Of a DNA stretch of 38,243 bases, positions 23,026 to 29,941 are shown in pieces. Every line of letters starts with the position of its first letter. The stretch's first letter is position 1. The stretch comes from an uncultured Enterobacterales bacterium (lineage in GTDB: Bacteria; Pseudomonadota; Gammaproteobacteria; Enterobacterales; Enterobacteriaceae), in NCBI GenBank assembly GCA_946478305.1, contig CAMLBO010000044.1, positions 1 to 38,243 on the forward strand, read 5' to 3'. Under the pieces are notes generated by a model that saw only the letters and a program-made list of their open reading frames with translations, ran no database searches and had not been told where the DNA came from. Made by a program: the position numbers and the translations under genes.

Positions 23026-24195
23026 ATGACACACGCAACCTTGCACGACGAGCTGGATGCTCAGCAGAGAAAAGTCTCGGGCATTGTCTGGGTCTCCCTC
23101 GTGGGGATTATCCTGTTTTTTGTCTGGGCCTATTTTGCCACCCTCGACGAAGTGACGGTGGGGACAGGAAAAGTCACTCCCTCCAGCAAAGCGCAGCAGA
23201 TCGATTCACTCGATGGCGGCGTCATTCTTAAATTACTGGTGCAGGAAGGGTCGATTGTTAATCGTGGCGAACTGCTGGCGCAGCTGGACCCGACCCGTTC
23301 GCAATCCAACTATGGTGAGGCAGCATCCCGGGTACGTACGCTGCGTGCGTCGTCCGAACGCCTGAGTGCGGAACTGACTGGCGCACCGCTGAAGTTCAGT
23401 GGGGAAACCATGAAATCGCCGGAGCTGGTGGCCCGTGAGCGTCAACTTTATCTTTCGCGTAAGCAGAACCGCGATGAAACCGTCAGTAACCTGCAACAGT
23501 CGCTGAAACTGGTTAATGATGAGATCAATATGACCCAGCCACTGGTTGCCAAGGGGGCGGCGGGTGAGGTTGAGGTGATCCGGCTTAAACGACAGGCCAG
23601 CGAACTACGCGGTAAAATCGATGATGCCATCAACCAGTACGCGGTGCGCGCCCGTGAGGAGCAGGTGAAAAACAACGCCGATTTGGATGCAGAAATGCAG
23701 GTGATGGCCGGTAAAGAGGATCAGGTGACCCGTTCTGAACTGTTCTCACCGGTGCATGGTATCGTGAAGGACATTCAGGTCAGCACCGTCGGTGGTGTAT
23801 TGCAGCCGGGCGGCAAACTGATGGAGATCGTGCCGATCGAAGACCAGTTGCTGATAGAAACTCGTATTAATCCACGTGATATCGCCTACATCCGTCCCGG
23901 GCTGGAGGCCACGGTAAAAATCAGTGCTTATGACTCGTCTATTTATGGTGATTTAAAAGGGCAGGTAGAGAGCGTTTCGCCAGACACCTTGCAGGATGAA
24001 GTTAAACGTGACCAGTTCTATTACCGCGTTTATGTGCGTACCGATAAAGCCGTCCTGACCAACAAAGCCGGACGGCAATTTCCCATCGTTCCTGGTATGG
24101 TCGCCAGCGTTGAGATTAAAACGGGGCAAAAAACCGTGCTGGATTATCTGATTAAACCGTTGAATAAGGTCAAAGAGTCGCTGCGGGAAAGGTAG
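23026..24195 (+). CDS. bapD: HlyD-family periplasmic adaptor of the adhesin type I secretion system
   Basis: This membrane-fusion protein bridges the ABC transporter and the TolC-like channel. The 389-residue product has a single N-terminal membrane helix (about residues 18-38, SGIVWVSLVGIILFFVWAYF), then ATLDEVTVGTGKVTPSSKAQ, the hallmark HlyD start. A lipoyl half-motif (LDGGVILKLLVQEGSIVNRGELLAQLDPTR), a long coiled coil (about 95-225) and a second lipoyl half (ELFSPVHGIVKDIQVSTVGGVLQPGGKLMEIVP) follow, with a C-terminal beta-barrel ending in MVASVEIKTGQKTVLDYLIKPL. AAGGAG lies 6 nt upstream of the ATG, which is 9 nt after bapC. It is the last gene of the locus. Confidence 0.95.
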   Translation: MTHATLHDELDAQQRKVSGIVWVSLVGIILFFVWAYFATLDEVTVGTGKVTPSSKAQQIDSLDGGVILKLLVQEGSIVNRGELLAQLDPTRSQSNYGEAASRVRTLRASSERLSAELTGAPLKFSGETMKSPELVARERQLYLSRKQNRDETVSNLQQSLKLVNDEINMTQPLVAKGAAGEVEVIRLKRQASELRGKIDDAINQYAVRAREEQVKNNADLDAEMQVMAGKEDQVTRSELFSPVHGIVKDIQVSTVGGVLQPGGKLMEIVPIEDQLLIETRINPRDIAYIRPGLEATVKISAYDSSIYGDLKGQVESVSPDTLQDEVKRDQFYYRVYVRTDKAVLTNKAGRQFPIVPGMVASVEIKTGQKTVLDYLIKPLNKVKESLRER

Positions 24196-24288
24196 AAGAA
24201 GCCTCTGCAATGGCGGCTCTTAAAAAGAGTGCAGTAAATTTTGTTTTTTCATCTGCTGTGCTTACTTAACTGTTTGTGCCGAAACTGG

Positions 24289-24319
24289 CCAAGAGAGGAA
24301 AGTGCTTTTCCTCTCTTGG
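24289..24319. repeat. 13-bp perfect inverted repeat downstream of bapD
   Basis: CCAAGAGAGGAAA (24289-24301) is followed by a 5-nt loop and its exact complement (24307-24319). A T tract appears only 13 nt further on (TTTTT near 24332-24336), so it is an imperfect match to an intrinsic terminator. It may protect the 3' end of bap mRNA or be a terminator shared by both convergent genes. Confidence 0.6.
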
Positions 24320-24375
24320 ATCTCTCCACGCTTTTTAACTGCGTGCTGTCGCTGGAAAGATGGACTTGTTCTGTA

Positions 24376-24453
24376 GGCGCGGCGTATGACGCCGATCCCG
24401 GCGCTTTGCGCTAACTTCACTCGGTGTTCGAGCCTTGGTCTTGAACCCGCGCC
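24376..24453. repeat. REP-like structured intergenic element
   Basis: Outer 7-bp inverted repeat GGCGCGG (24376-24382) and CCGCGCC (24447-24453) encloses two hairpins: CGGCGT/ACGCCG (24380-24394) and GCGC-TTT-GCGC (24401-24411). The left part GTAGGC...GGCGT...ACGCC resembles the E. coli REP/BIME palindrome layout. Only one copy is in the window, so repetition in the genome is not shown. Confidence 0.4.
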
Positions 24454-24568
24454 GTTCAGCAGAATGTCGAGTGCGTCAAATCAGCGAGTTAAAAAACAGA
24501 AGCAGACGAAAAACCTTGGATAATCATTGGCATAAAACAGAAATCCACCCCCTTCTATTTACGCATCT

Positions 24569-26557
24569 TTATTGCAGCGGTTCCTGCAAACGGTATATCG
24601 CTACCGCGTCGACTTCATCCGTTTTGCGCTTATCCTGCCACAGGCTCATGCGGTTACGCAGGGAGCCTGTGAGCTCGGTAAGCATCTGGCGCGCGGCGTC
24701 GGAATGCGGGTCCAGTTCGAGAACAAACTGCATAAATTGTGCGGCAACATGACGGTTCTTTTTGACGCCACTGCCGGTCATCCATGCCATGCCGAGGGTA
24801 TAGGCGGCTTCGCTGCGGTCGGGGTGTTGCGGGTCAAGTAAAATGGCCGGAAGCCACTGCTCGGCGGCCAGTCGTTTATCCTGCTCCGGCCCGCTGTCCA
24901 GCGCGCAGCTGGCGCGCCAGTAGGCGGAGGAGAGATGTCCTGCGTCGATGGCTCGTTGATACCACTGCATAGCCTGTTCGTAATCTGCTTCGCCACCGAT
25001 GCCTTCACGCAACGCATTAGCGCAGGTGAACATCGCGGGTACCAGGCCGGAACGGGCCGCGCTGAGCACGCAGTCCATGGCATTACTGTCACTATGAAAT
25101 TTTTCAGGCACATCCTGGTGCCAGCCATTGCGATAGAAGAAATAGAGCTCATAGCTGTGCAGCGCGCTGCCGCGGCGTGCCATTTCAGTCATCAGGAAAT
25201 GAGCCGCATCGAGGTCATCATTAATTGCCATATCGTGAGCAATCGTGATGAGGTCTTTCGCGCTGGCATCCTGTCCCGACGACTGCATCAATGATGTCGC
25301 ACGATCCATCAGTCCATGGCTCAGCTCCGGTTGCAGCGGCAGGCCATATAGCCCGAACTGCACGGCGGTGGCTGCATAAGCTACCAGGACCGCATCGTCA
25401 GGTTGGTTGATAGCACGGATAAGCAGGGACGTTAGCGTTGTCAGCCCCTGCTGTTCGCCGTTCGCCAGGACGGCGCGGGAGATAAACATGGCGGCAAAAT
25501 GTCCTGGCATGGCCTGCGGTGAGACGCTAAACAGGTCGCGGTAAACGGCCAGACCAGCCTGGTCATCATCCTGCCAATAGGCAGCGCAGGTCCCATACAG
25601 ATCTAACAGACGGATGCGGGTTGTTTCCTCAAGCGGCTGCGCGAGCAACGCTTGCAGGCGTTGTTGCAGAAGGTAAGCGCGTTCTGAATCACGGTCGGCA
25701 ATGTCGCCGGAAAGGGCGTCTTTCAGTGCGTTTGCGCGAAAATGATTGCGTTCAGCTTCGCTGAATTCTGCACAAAGGGGGCCGTCAATAATTTGCATCT
25801 GCTGCTCGTCATTACCGCCCCATGCCGTGGAATGGAAAATCAGGTAAGACTCCATGGTGCCGACGTCGCTGTGACGCACACTCATTGCCATGCGCAGCCA
25901 GTAGTCCAACGCCTCTTCTGCTTCTTTACGGCTGTTTCTCAGTGGGACGGGTAAGGTCTGTGGCCAGTGCGTTACAGGCTCAACGCCCAGTTCGTGCAGA
26001 TAGGCCACACCGGCATGCCAGACGGCACTGCCCGCAATATTGAATTTCTCATGCAGCGGCAACGGCAGTTGGCCAGCGAACAGATCGCGTAACCAGTAGG
26101 GCTCACCAAAGCCACCACTCAGGTTCATCAGGTGGCGAAAGGCATGGGTCGGACGCGGATGTAATTCAATTGCACGCAAGAAGGCCAGTACCGAGTAGTC
26201 ACAACAAAGTTGCGCGCCTAACCACTGGCTGTCTTCAATCTCATCGCTGCCGTTACCCTGACGGATCCTCCATGCCTGCTCATGCCAGTACATGCCCAAC
26301 AGCACATGCGCGTGGTAGCTCCCCGGGCACTGTTGTACCCAGTCGCTGAAGATTTCCAGTGGGTTGACGGTATGGGTCTCGGCCCCGCTGGTCAGCGCAG
26401 CCGGATGCAACACCAGACCATAGTCGCTGTGAAGGTCGGTCTGGTTCTGCCAGCCACGCATCAGCGATAACAGCCACTCGTCGAGTTTAACAAAACGGCG
26501 CGTTGCCAGAAGCATTCTGGCTTTTGAGAGGTTGTCGTGCTGATGCTGTTGTGACAT
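24569..26557 (-). CDS. DUF4034 domain protein with C-terminal Sel1-like repeats
   Basis: The function is unknown; the protein is probably a soluble scaffold of alpha-helical repeats. The 662-residue product starts MSQQHQHDNLSKARMLLATR. It has an N-terminal half rich in Trp and helices (LDEWLLSLMRGWQ, WLGAQLCCDYSVLAFLRAIELHPRPTHAFRHLMN) that I assign to DUF4034 from memory of that family. C-terminal Sel1-like repeats follow: AMFTCANALREGIGGEADYEQAMQWYQRAIDAGH and AAYTLGMAWMTGSGVKKNRHVAAQFMQ. No signal peptide or membrane helix is seen. I use the ATG at 26557 and not 26623, because AAGGA lies 7 nt upstream and the additional 22 residues are not conserved-looking. It is transcribed toward the bap operon and separated from micF by about 430 bp. 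Confidence 0.8.
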   Translation of the reverse strand: MSQQHQHDNLSKARMLLATRRFVKLDEWLLSLMRGWQNQTDLHSDYGLVLHPAALTSGAETHTVNPLEIFSDWVQQCPGSYHAHVLLGMYWHEQAWRIRQGNGSDEIEDSQWLGAQLCCDYSVLAFLRAIELHPRPTHAFRHLMNLSGGFGEPYWLRDLFAGQLPLPLHEKFNIAGSAVWHAGVAYLHELGVEPVTHWPQTLPVPLRNSRKEAEEALDYWLRMAMSVRHSDVGTMESYLIFHSTAWGGNDEQQMQIIDGPLCAEFSEAERNHFRANALKDALSGDIADRDSERAYLLQQRLQALLAQPLEETTRIRLLDLYGTCAAYWQDDDQAGLAVYRDLFSVSPQAMPGHFAAMFISRAVLANGEQQGLTTLTSLLIRAINQPDDAVLVAYAATAVQFGLYGLPLQPELSHGLMDRATSLMQSSGQDASAKDLITIAHDMAINDDLDAAHFLMTEMARRGSALHSYELYFFYRNGWHQDVPEKFHSDSNAMDCVLSAARSGLVPAMFTCANALREGIGGEADYEQAMQWYQRAIDAGHLSSAYWRASCALDSGPEQDKRLAAEQWLPAILLDPQHPDRSEAAYTLGMAWMTGSGVKKNRHVAAQFMQFVLELDPHSDAARQMLTELTGSLRNRMSLWQDKRKTDEVDAVAIYRLQEPLQ

Positions 26558-26988
26558 GTAGTTCCTTGAATCCGGGACAGGGATGGGGCGCGCTGGTGGC
26601 TTATAAAGCAAGTGAACCAGCACGCATACAGAGCAAGAGTGTATCGGCTGAAAGCAACGACATCAGCGGGATTGCTCTTAGAATGCCTCATAGTACCGGA
26701 TTAACCTGCTGGCTGACCAATACTGTACAAAAATAGGATCTATTGTGGAGAAAATCTGCGGCAGGATAATTAACTGACTGTTTTTTGGTCCTAATAAGAC
26801 GTGTATTTAATATCGGATATTAATAAATCACTGTTCAAAATGTGAAGATAATATGAAAAATAAGATAAAATATTGAGTGGTGTGATAGGGGAATTATGCG
26901 GAGTGGAAAATAGTCATTATTGTGCTACCGGCCTGAAATAAACCATAACCTGGAGTATCACGGGGTGAAACTAGCGGGGGGTAAAGGC
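26558..26988. other. Non-coding region between the DUF4034 gene and micF
   Basis: About 430 bp, strongly AT-rich in its right half, without a supported gene. It contains a 17-bp near-perfect palindrome TTAATATC-G-GATATTAA (26807-26823) that could be an operator for the minus-strand gene. I see no repeat or RNA signature other than this. Confidence 0.5.
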
Positions 26989-27071
26989 AAAAAAAAACCG
27001 GCCAATGAGGCCGGCTGTCGTATCCAGAAAATCCGGAATGAAGGTAATAAATAACAAATAATGATGATAGC
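26989..27071 (-). ncRNA. micF: MicF small regulatory RNA
   Basis: MicF is a trans-acting, Hfq-dependent antisense RNA that blocks ompF translation. Read on the minus strand it starts GCTATCATCATTA, identical to the first 13 nt of E. coli MicF, and TTATTTATTACC, the ompF-pairing region, follows with a few differences. An internal hairpin (TCCGG/CTGGA) comes next, and then the terminator: CCGGCC/GGCCGG (27009-27014 with 26998-27003 on the plus strand) followed by nine T. The length is about 83 nt against 93 in E. coli. It is divergent from the porin gene, exactly as micF is from ompC. The target ompF is not in this window. Confidence 0.93.
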
Positions 27072-27078
27072 AAGGTGA

Positions 27079-27084
27079 ATTATA
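27079..27084 (-). promoter_or_regulatory. -10 element of the micF promoter
   Basis: Perfect TATAAT on the minus strand, ending 7 nt before the first MicF nucleotide at 27071. The -35 region (around 27102-27107) is poor, which fits a promoter that depends on activators such as OmpR, SoxS, MarA or Rob, as known for E. coli micF. Confidence 0.75.
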
Positions 27085-27222
27085 GAGAATTTCTGAGTTT
27101 TTGCTTTATCACTTAGTGCTGCGCTATTTATGATAGTTAATTGAATTCATTGATGTATTTTAAAAGTTAACTATTAGTGCTTTATTTTATGCTCATATTT
27201 TTTTCAAGAAAGTTCGGTGACA

Positions 27223-27283
27223 TTAACATTTATTTACATCTTCTAATATGTATGAAACACTATCGTTAGGTTCGTATCATTTT
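27223..27283 (+). promoter_or_regulatory. Three OmpR boxes upstream of the porin gene
   Basis: Three adjacent 20-bp units align with the E. coli ompC sites C1, C2 and C3 recalled from the literature: C1-like 27223-27242 (AACATTT, ACATCTT), C2-like 27244-27263 (ATGAAACA) and C3-like 27264-27283 (GTATCATTTT). Spacing and order are conserved. They lie between micF and ompC and may serve both. Confidence 0.7.
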
Positions 27284-27286
27284 CTT

Positions 27287-27393
27287 TCTGGATTAATAAG
27301 GCTTATATCCAGAGAATGGATTTGCCATGTCGGGCATATAATTTTAATAGTTTTATTTCACCTAGCACTCACAAATCAGTGGCACGCCCGACA
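27287..27393 (+). other. Structured porin mRNA leader
   Basis: A 7-bp inverted repeat TCTGGAT/ATCCAGA (27287-27293, 27307-27313) surrounds the likely transcription start. An 8-bp inverted repeat TGTCGGGC (27328-27335) and GCCCGACA (27386-27393) ends 6 nt before the ribosome-binding site (GAGGA, 27400-27404). The segment GAGAATGGATTTGCC (27312-27326) closely matches the E. coli ompC leader. Confidence 0.5.
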
Positions 27394-27413
27394 CCCTACG
27401 AGGATAGATCAAA

Positions 27414-28541
27414 ATGAAACGTCGAATTCTTTCTCTCTTGGTCCCTGCATTATTAGTGGCAGGATCAGCAAGTGCGGCAGAAGTCTATAATAAAGACGGC
27501 AACAAACTGGACCTGTACGGTTTAGTCGATGGCCTCCACTATTTCTCTAATGATGCTGGCTCTGATGGCGACCAGAGCTATATACGTATGGGTTTCAAGG
27601 GGGAGACACAAATCTCCGACCAACTGACCGGTTACGGCCAGTGGGAATATCAGGTGCAGGTTAACCATGCCGAAAGCTCTGATTCCGGTAACAATTCCTT
27701 CACGCGTTATGGCTTTGCTGGTTTGAAATTTGGTGACTATGGTTCATTCGATTACGGTCGTAACAACGGCGTACTCTATGACGTAGCGGCTTATACCGAC
27801 ATGCAGCCTGAGTTCGATGGTTCCACCTATGGCGCTGACCAGTTCTTGTTCCAGCGTACTAATGGTGTTGCTACTTACCGTAACAACAACTTCTTTGGCC
27901 TGGTTGATGGCCTGAAGTTTGCCTTACAGTATCAGGGTAAAAATGACAGCGGTGGCGGTGAACCAGGTACGCGTGATGTGCTGACGCAAAACGGTGATGG
28001 CTACGGGATGTCGCTGAACTACGATATCGGTGCAGGCGTGAGTATTGCCGGTGCGTTCTTCAACTCGGACCGTACGGATGAGCAAAACTCTGCACCGGGT
28101 ATTATGGGACAGGGTAAGAAAGCAGAGGGTTATAGCGGTGGTCTGAAATATGACGCGAATAACGTCTACCTGGCCGCGATGTTTACCCAGGCTTATAATG
28201 CTTCCCGCTTCGGTTCTACCGATTCAGAAGCTTATGGTTACGCTAACCAGTCTCAGGCATTTGAAGCTTACGCAAGCTATCAGTTTGATTTTGGCCTGCG
28301 TCCGTTTGTGGCCTATAACCAGACGCGTGGTAAAGATCTGGGTACCGACCGTCTGGGCAACAACTACGACGATCAGGACCTGGTGAAATTTGTTGATATG
28401 GGGGCAACTTACTACTTCAATAAAAACATGTCTGCGTATGTCGACTATAAAATCAACCTGATCGATAGCAGCACCTTCACGGATAATGCGGGTATCAATA
28501 CCGATAACGTCACTGCAGTAGGCCTGGTGTATCAGTTCTAA
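27414..28541 (+). CDS. ompC: OmpC-type general porin
   Basis: This outer-membrane trimeric beta-barrel porin allows passive uptake of small hydrophilic solutes. The 375-residue precursor has a signal peptide ([20 protein letters not shown]) cleaved before [15 protein letters not shown], the universal start of enterobacterial porins. The [25 protein letters not shown] motif and the constriction-loop L3 stretch ([39 protein letters not shown]) follow, then many GLKY/VYLAAMF strands and the terminal VGLVYQF with C-terminal phenylalanine. GAGGA lies 9 nt upstream. Context (divergent micF, OmpR boxes) supports ompC more than ompF or phoE. An intrinsic terminator follows. Confidence 0.95.
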   Translation: MKRRILSLLVPALLVAGSASAAEVYNKDGNKLDLYGLVDGLHYFSNDAGSDGDQSYIRMGFKGETQISDQLTGYGQWEYQVQVNHAESSDSGNNSFTRYGFAGLKFGDYGSFDYGRNNGVLYDVAAYTDMQPEFDGSTYGADQFLFQRTNGVATYRNNNFFGLVDGLKFALQYQGKNDSGGGEPGTRDVLTQNGDGYGMSLNYDIGAGVSIAGAFFNSDRTDEQNSAPGIMGQGKKAEGYSGGLKYDANNVYLAAMFTQAYNASRFGSTDSEAYGYANQSQAFEAYASYQFDFGLRPFVAYNQTRGKDLGTDRLGNNYDDQDLVKFVDMGATYYFNKNMSAYVDYKINLIDSSTFTDNAGINTDNVTAVGLVYQF

Positions 28542-28580
28542 CCTGATACCTTCAGACACCGAATAATGCAGTAAAATCCA

Positions 28581-28603
28581 ACGCGGCTCAGGCCGCGTTT
28601 TTT
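28581..28603 (+). terminator. Intrinsic terminator of ompC
   Basis: Perfect 7-bp stem ACGCGGC (28581-28587) / GCCGCGT (28592-28598), loop TCAG, then six T. It starts 40 nt after the porin stop. Confidence 0.9.
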
Positions 28604-28650
28604 ATCGTTATACATTCCGCCCGCTAAACGACTCTACAGCTGAGGTCACT

Positions 28651-29118
28651 ATGTCAGTTAAACCCCCGTTACCACCATTTACCCGTGAAAGTGCCATTGA
28701 AAAGATTCGCCTGGCGGAAGATGCCTGGAACAGTTGCGATCCACAGCGTGTTCGCCAGGTTTACTCTGAAGATACTCGTTGGCGTAATCGCAGCGAATTT
28801 GCCACAGGCCAGCAAGAAGTGGTGGCTTTTCTCGAACGTAAATGGGCTAAAGAGCTGGAGTATCGTTTAATTAAAGAGTTGTGGGCTTTCGATGGCGCGC
28901 GTATTGCGGTGCGCTTTGCCTATGAGTGGCGGGATAATTCGGGTAACTGGTTCCGTAGCTTTGGTAATGAAAACTGGGAATTCAACGCGCAGGGGCTGAT
29001 GTTTGCCCGCTACGCATGTATTAACGACCTGCCGATCAAAGAGAGTGAGAGAAAGTTTCACTGGCCGCTGGGTCGCCGCCCTGACGATCACCCCTCTCTC
29101 AGCGATTTTGGGTTTTAA
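28651..29118 (+). CDS. DUF1348 / NTF2-like fold protein
   Basis: A small soluble protein of the NTF2-like superfamily (DUF1348); enzymatic role unknown. The 155-residue product contains the family's typical elements: [82 protein letters not shown], and the strongly conserved tail [18 protein letters not shown]. The length is standard for the family. It starts 48 nt after the porin terminator with only a weak upstream purine stretch (GAGGTCAC). It converges on the AraC-type regulator with a 6-nt gap. Confidence 0.88.
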   Translation: MSVKPPLPPFTRESAIEKIRLAEDAWNSCDPQRVRQVYSEDTRWRNRSEFATGQQEVVAFLERKWAKELEYRLIKELWAFDGARIAVRFAYEWRDNSGNWFRSFGNENWEFNAQGLMFARYACINDLPIKESERKFHWPLGRRPDDHPSLSDFGF

Positions 29119-29124
29119 TCTGGA

Positions 29125-29511
29125 TCAGGCCGATTTTTGATGGATGATGTGCAGTGGCGGTGCCACTTCAAGTTTGATATCCGGATTTTGGCGGAATTCA
29201 TAAGGCGTAATATTGAAGCGTTTGCGGAACATGTAGGTGAAATGCGACTGCGAACCGAAGCCGAAATCCATGGCGATATCGAAAATGGAGGTGTCACTGC
29301 TGCTGAGCTGGTACACCGCGCTGGCCAGCCGGCGCTCACGGATATATTTCCCGAGCGAAATACCGGTCGATTCTTTAAACAATTTTTGCATGTGCCAAAG
29401 CGAATAGCCTGAATACTCAGCCAATTCTTCAAGGTGGATGACGCGCCCAAGATGGCCTTCAATCCATTTGCTGAGTGCGCAGACGATAGTGAGATGAATA
29501 TCCTGAGCCAT
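29125..29511 (-). CDS. Small AraC/XylS regulator of the MarA/SoxS/RamA type
   Basis: A DNA-binding transcription factor consisting almost only of the double helix-turn-helix. With the ATG at 29511 it has 128 residues, close to MarA (127) and SoxS (107). Motifs are HLEELAEYSGYSLWHMQKLFKESTG (first HTH), KYIRERRLASAVYQLSSSDTSIFDIAMDFGFGSQSHFTYMFRKRFNITPYEFR (second HTH). A longer reading to a TTG at 29619 is possible. I reject it because a perfect TATAAT box lies inside the extension, the extra residues show no domain, and a separate small ORF overlaps them. There is no good ribosome-binding site. The regulon is unknown; relatives control multidrug and oxidative stress, including micF. Confidence 0.82.
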   Translation of the reverse strand: MAQDIHLTIVCALSKWIEGHLGRVIHLEELAEYSGYSLWHMQKLFKESTGISLGKYIRERRLASAVYQLSSSDTSIFDIAMDFGFGSQSHFTYMFRKRFNITPYEFRQNPDIKLEVAPPLHIIHQKSA

Positions 29512-29539
29512 AACCAGTCTGTGTTGATGTTCAATAAAG

Positions 29540-29545
29540 CTATTA
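29540..29545 (-). promoter_or_regulatory. Candidate -10 element of the AraC-type regulator gene
   Basis: On the minus strand a perfect TATAAT occurs about 30 nt upstream of the ATG at 29511. It is preceded about 17 nt earlier by a poor -35 (CCCGTC), which would suggest activator dependence. A small inverted repeat CGTC-N5-GACG lies in the spacer. It supports the short start of the regulator. Confidence 0.45.
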
Positions 29546-29600
29546 TACACAACTTCGTCGTGATGACGGGGTTGCCACAACGGCGCATGTAGGACAGCGT

Positions 29601-29708
29601 TTAGCGCAGCAGGATCCAATGAATGAACCGGGCGATAACATCGTCAAGCACCACTATTCCAATAAGAATAGCAGTGATGATCATGATGAATCGCTTACCT
29701 GTAGGCAA
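29601..29708 (-). CDS. Candidate tiny membrane protein, about 35 residues
   Basis: This is an unrecognised ORF. From a TTG at 29708 it encodes 35 residues (start PTGKRFIM after the initiator); from an ATG at 29684 it encodes 27 residues beginning MIITAILIGIVVLDDVIARF. Almost the whole peptide is one hydrophobic helix with a basic N-terminus and a C-terminal WILLR. The TTG has AGAGAG about 8 nt upstream; the ATG has no good site. This composition is typical of single-helix small membrane proteins of enterobacteria. Such ORFs also arise by chance in AT-rich DNA, so confidence is low. Confidence 0.3.
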   Translation of the reverse strand: MPTGKRFIMIITAILIGIVVLDDVIARFIHWILLR

Positions 29709-29742
29709 AATCAGTTCTCTCTGGATAGTCTCAACATCTCAG

Positions 29743-29832
29743 TTACCATGGGCCGGAACCCTGCATGTTGAGTGCCACGACAGCCGCACATACGGCAATA
29801 AAAATGACGAACACAATAAAAAGCCGCTTCAT
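29743..29832 (-). CDS. Candidate tiny membrane protein, 29 residues
   Basis: This is an unrecognised ORF of 29 codons starting MKRLFIVFVIFIAVCAAVVA and ending GSGPW. It has a basic N-terminus, one hydrophobic helix of about 18 residues, and a short polar tail, which is the classic layout of a small inner-membrane protein. A weak GAAGA lies before the ATG. A 6-bp hairpin GCAGAG/CTCTGC sits just upstream (29843-29857 on the plus strand). It precedes the 35-residue ORF on the same strand by 34 nt, so the two could be a pair. There is no homologue I recognise. Confidence 0.33.
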   Translation of the reverse strand: MKRLFIVFVIFIAVCAAVVALNMQGSGPW

Positions 29833-29941
29833 AATCATCTTCGCAGAGAAGCTCTGCCTCCAACATTACCACCACTTCGGGCGAAACCAGCGGGAAGGTA
29901 CCCAGATTAGAGGCAGAAATCTAGTCTGACGGGGAAAAAAA

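Larger units (their letters stand above)
24196..24568. other. Intergenic region downstream of bapD with several hairpins
   Basis: 373 bp between the convergent bapD and DUF4034 genes. No gene is seen. It holds a weak hairpin (24217-24229, CTCTT/AAGAG) followed by a T-rich stretch that may end the bap operon. It also holds a 13-bp perfect inverted repeat (24289-24319) and a REP-like multi-hairpin segment (24376-24453). Confidence 0.6.

Noticed and set aside
29623-29910. 95-codon plus-strand ORF between the AraC regulator and the PBP3-like gene
   Set aside because: Composition is not protein-like, no ribosome-binding site, and the opposite strand offers more plausible small ORFs.
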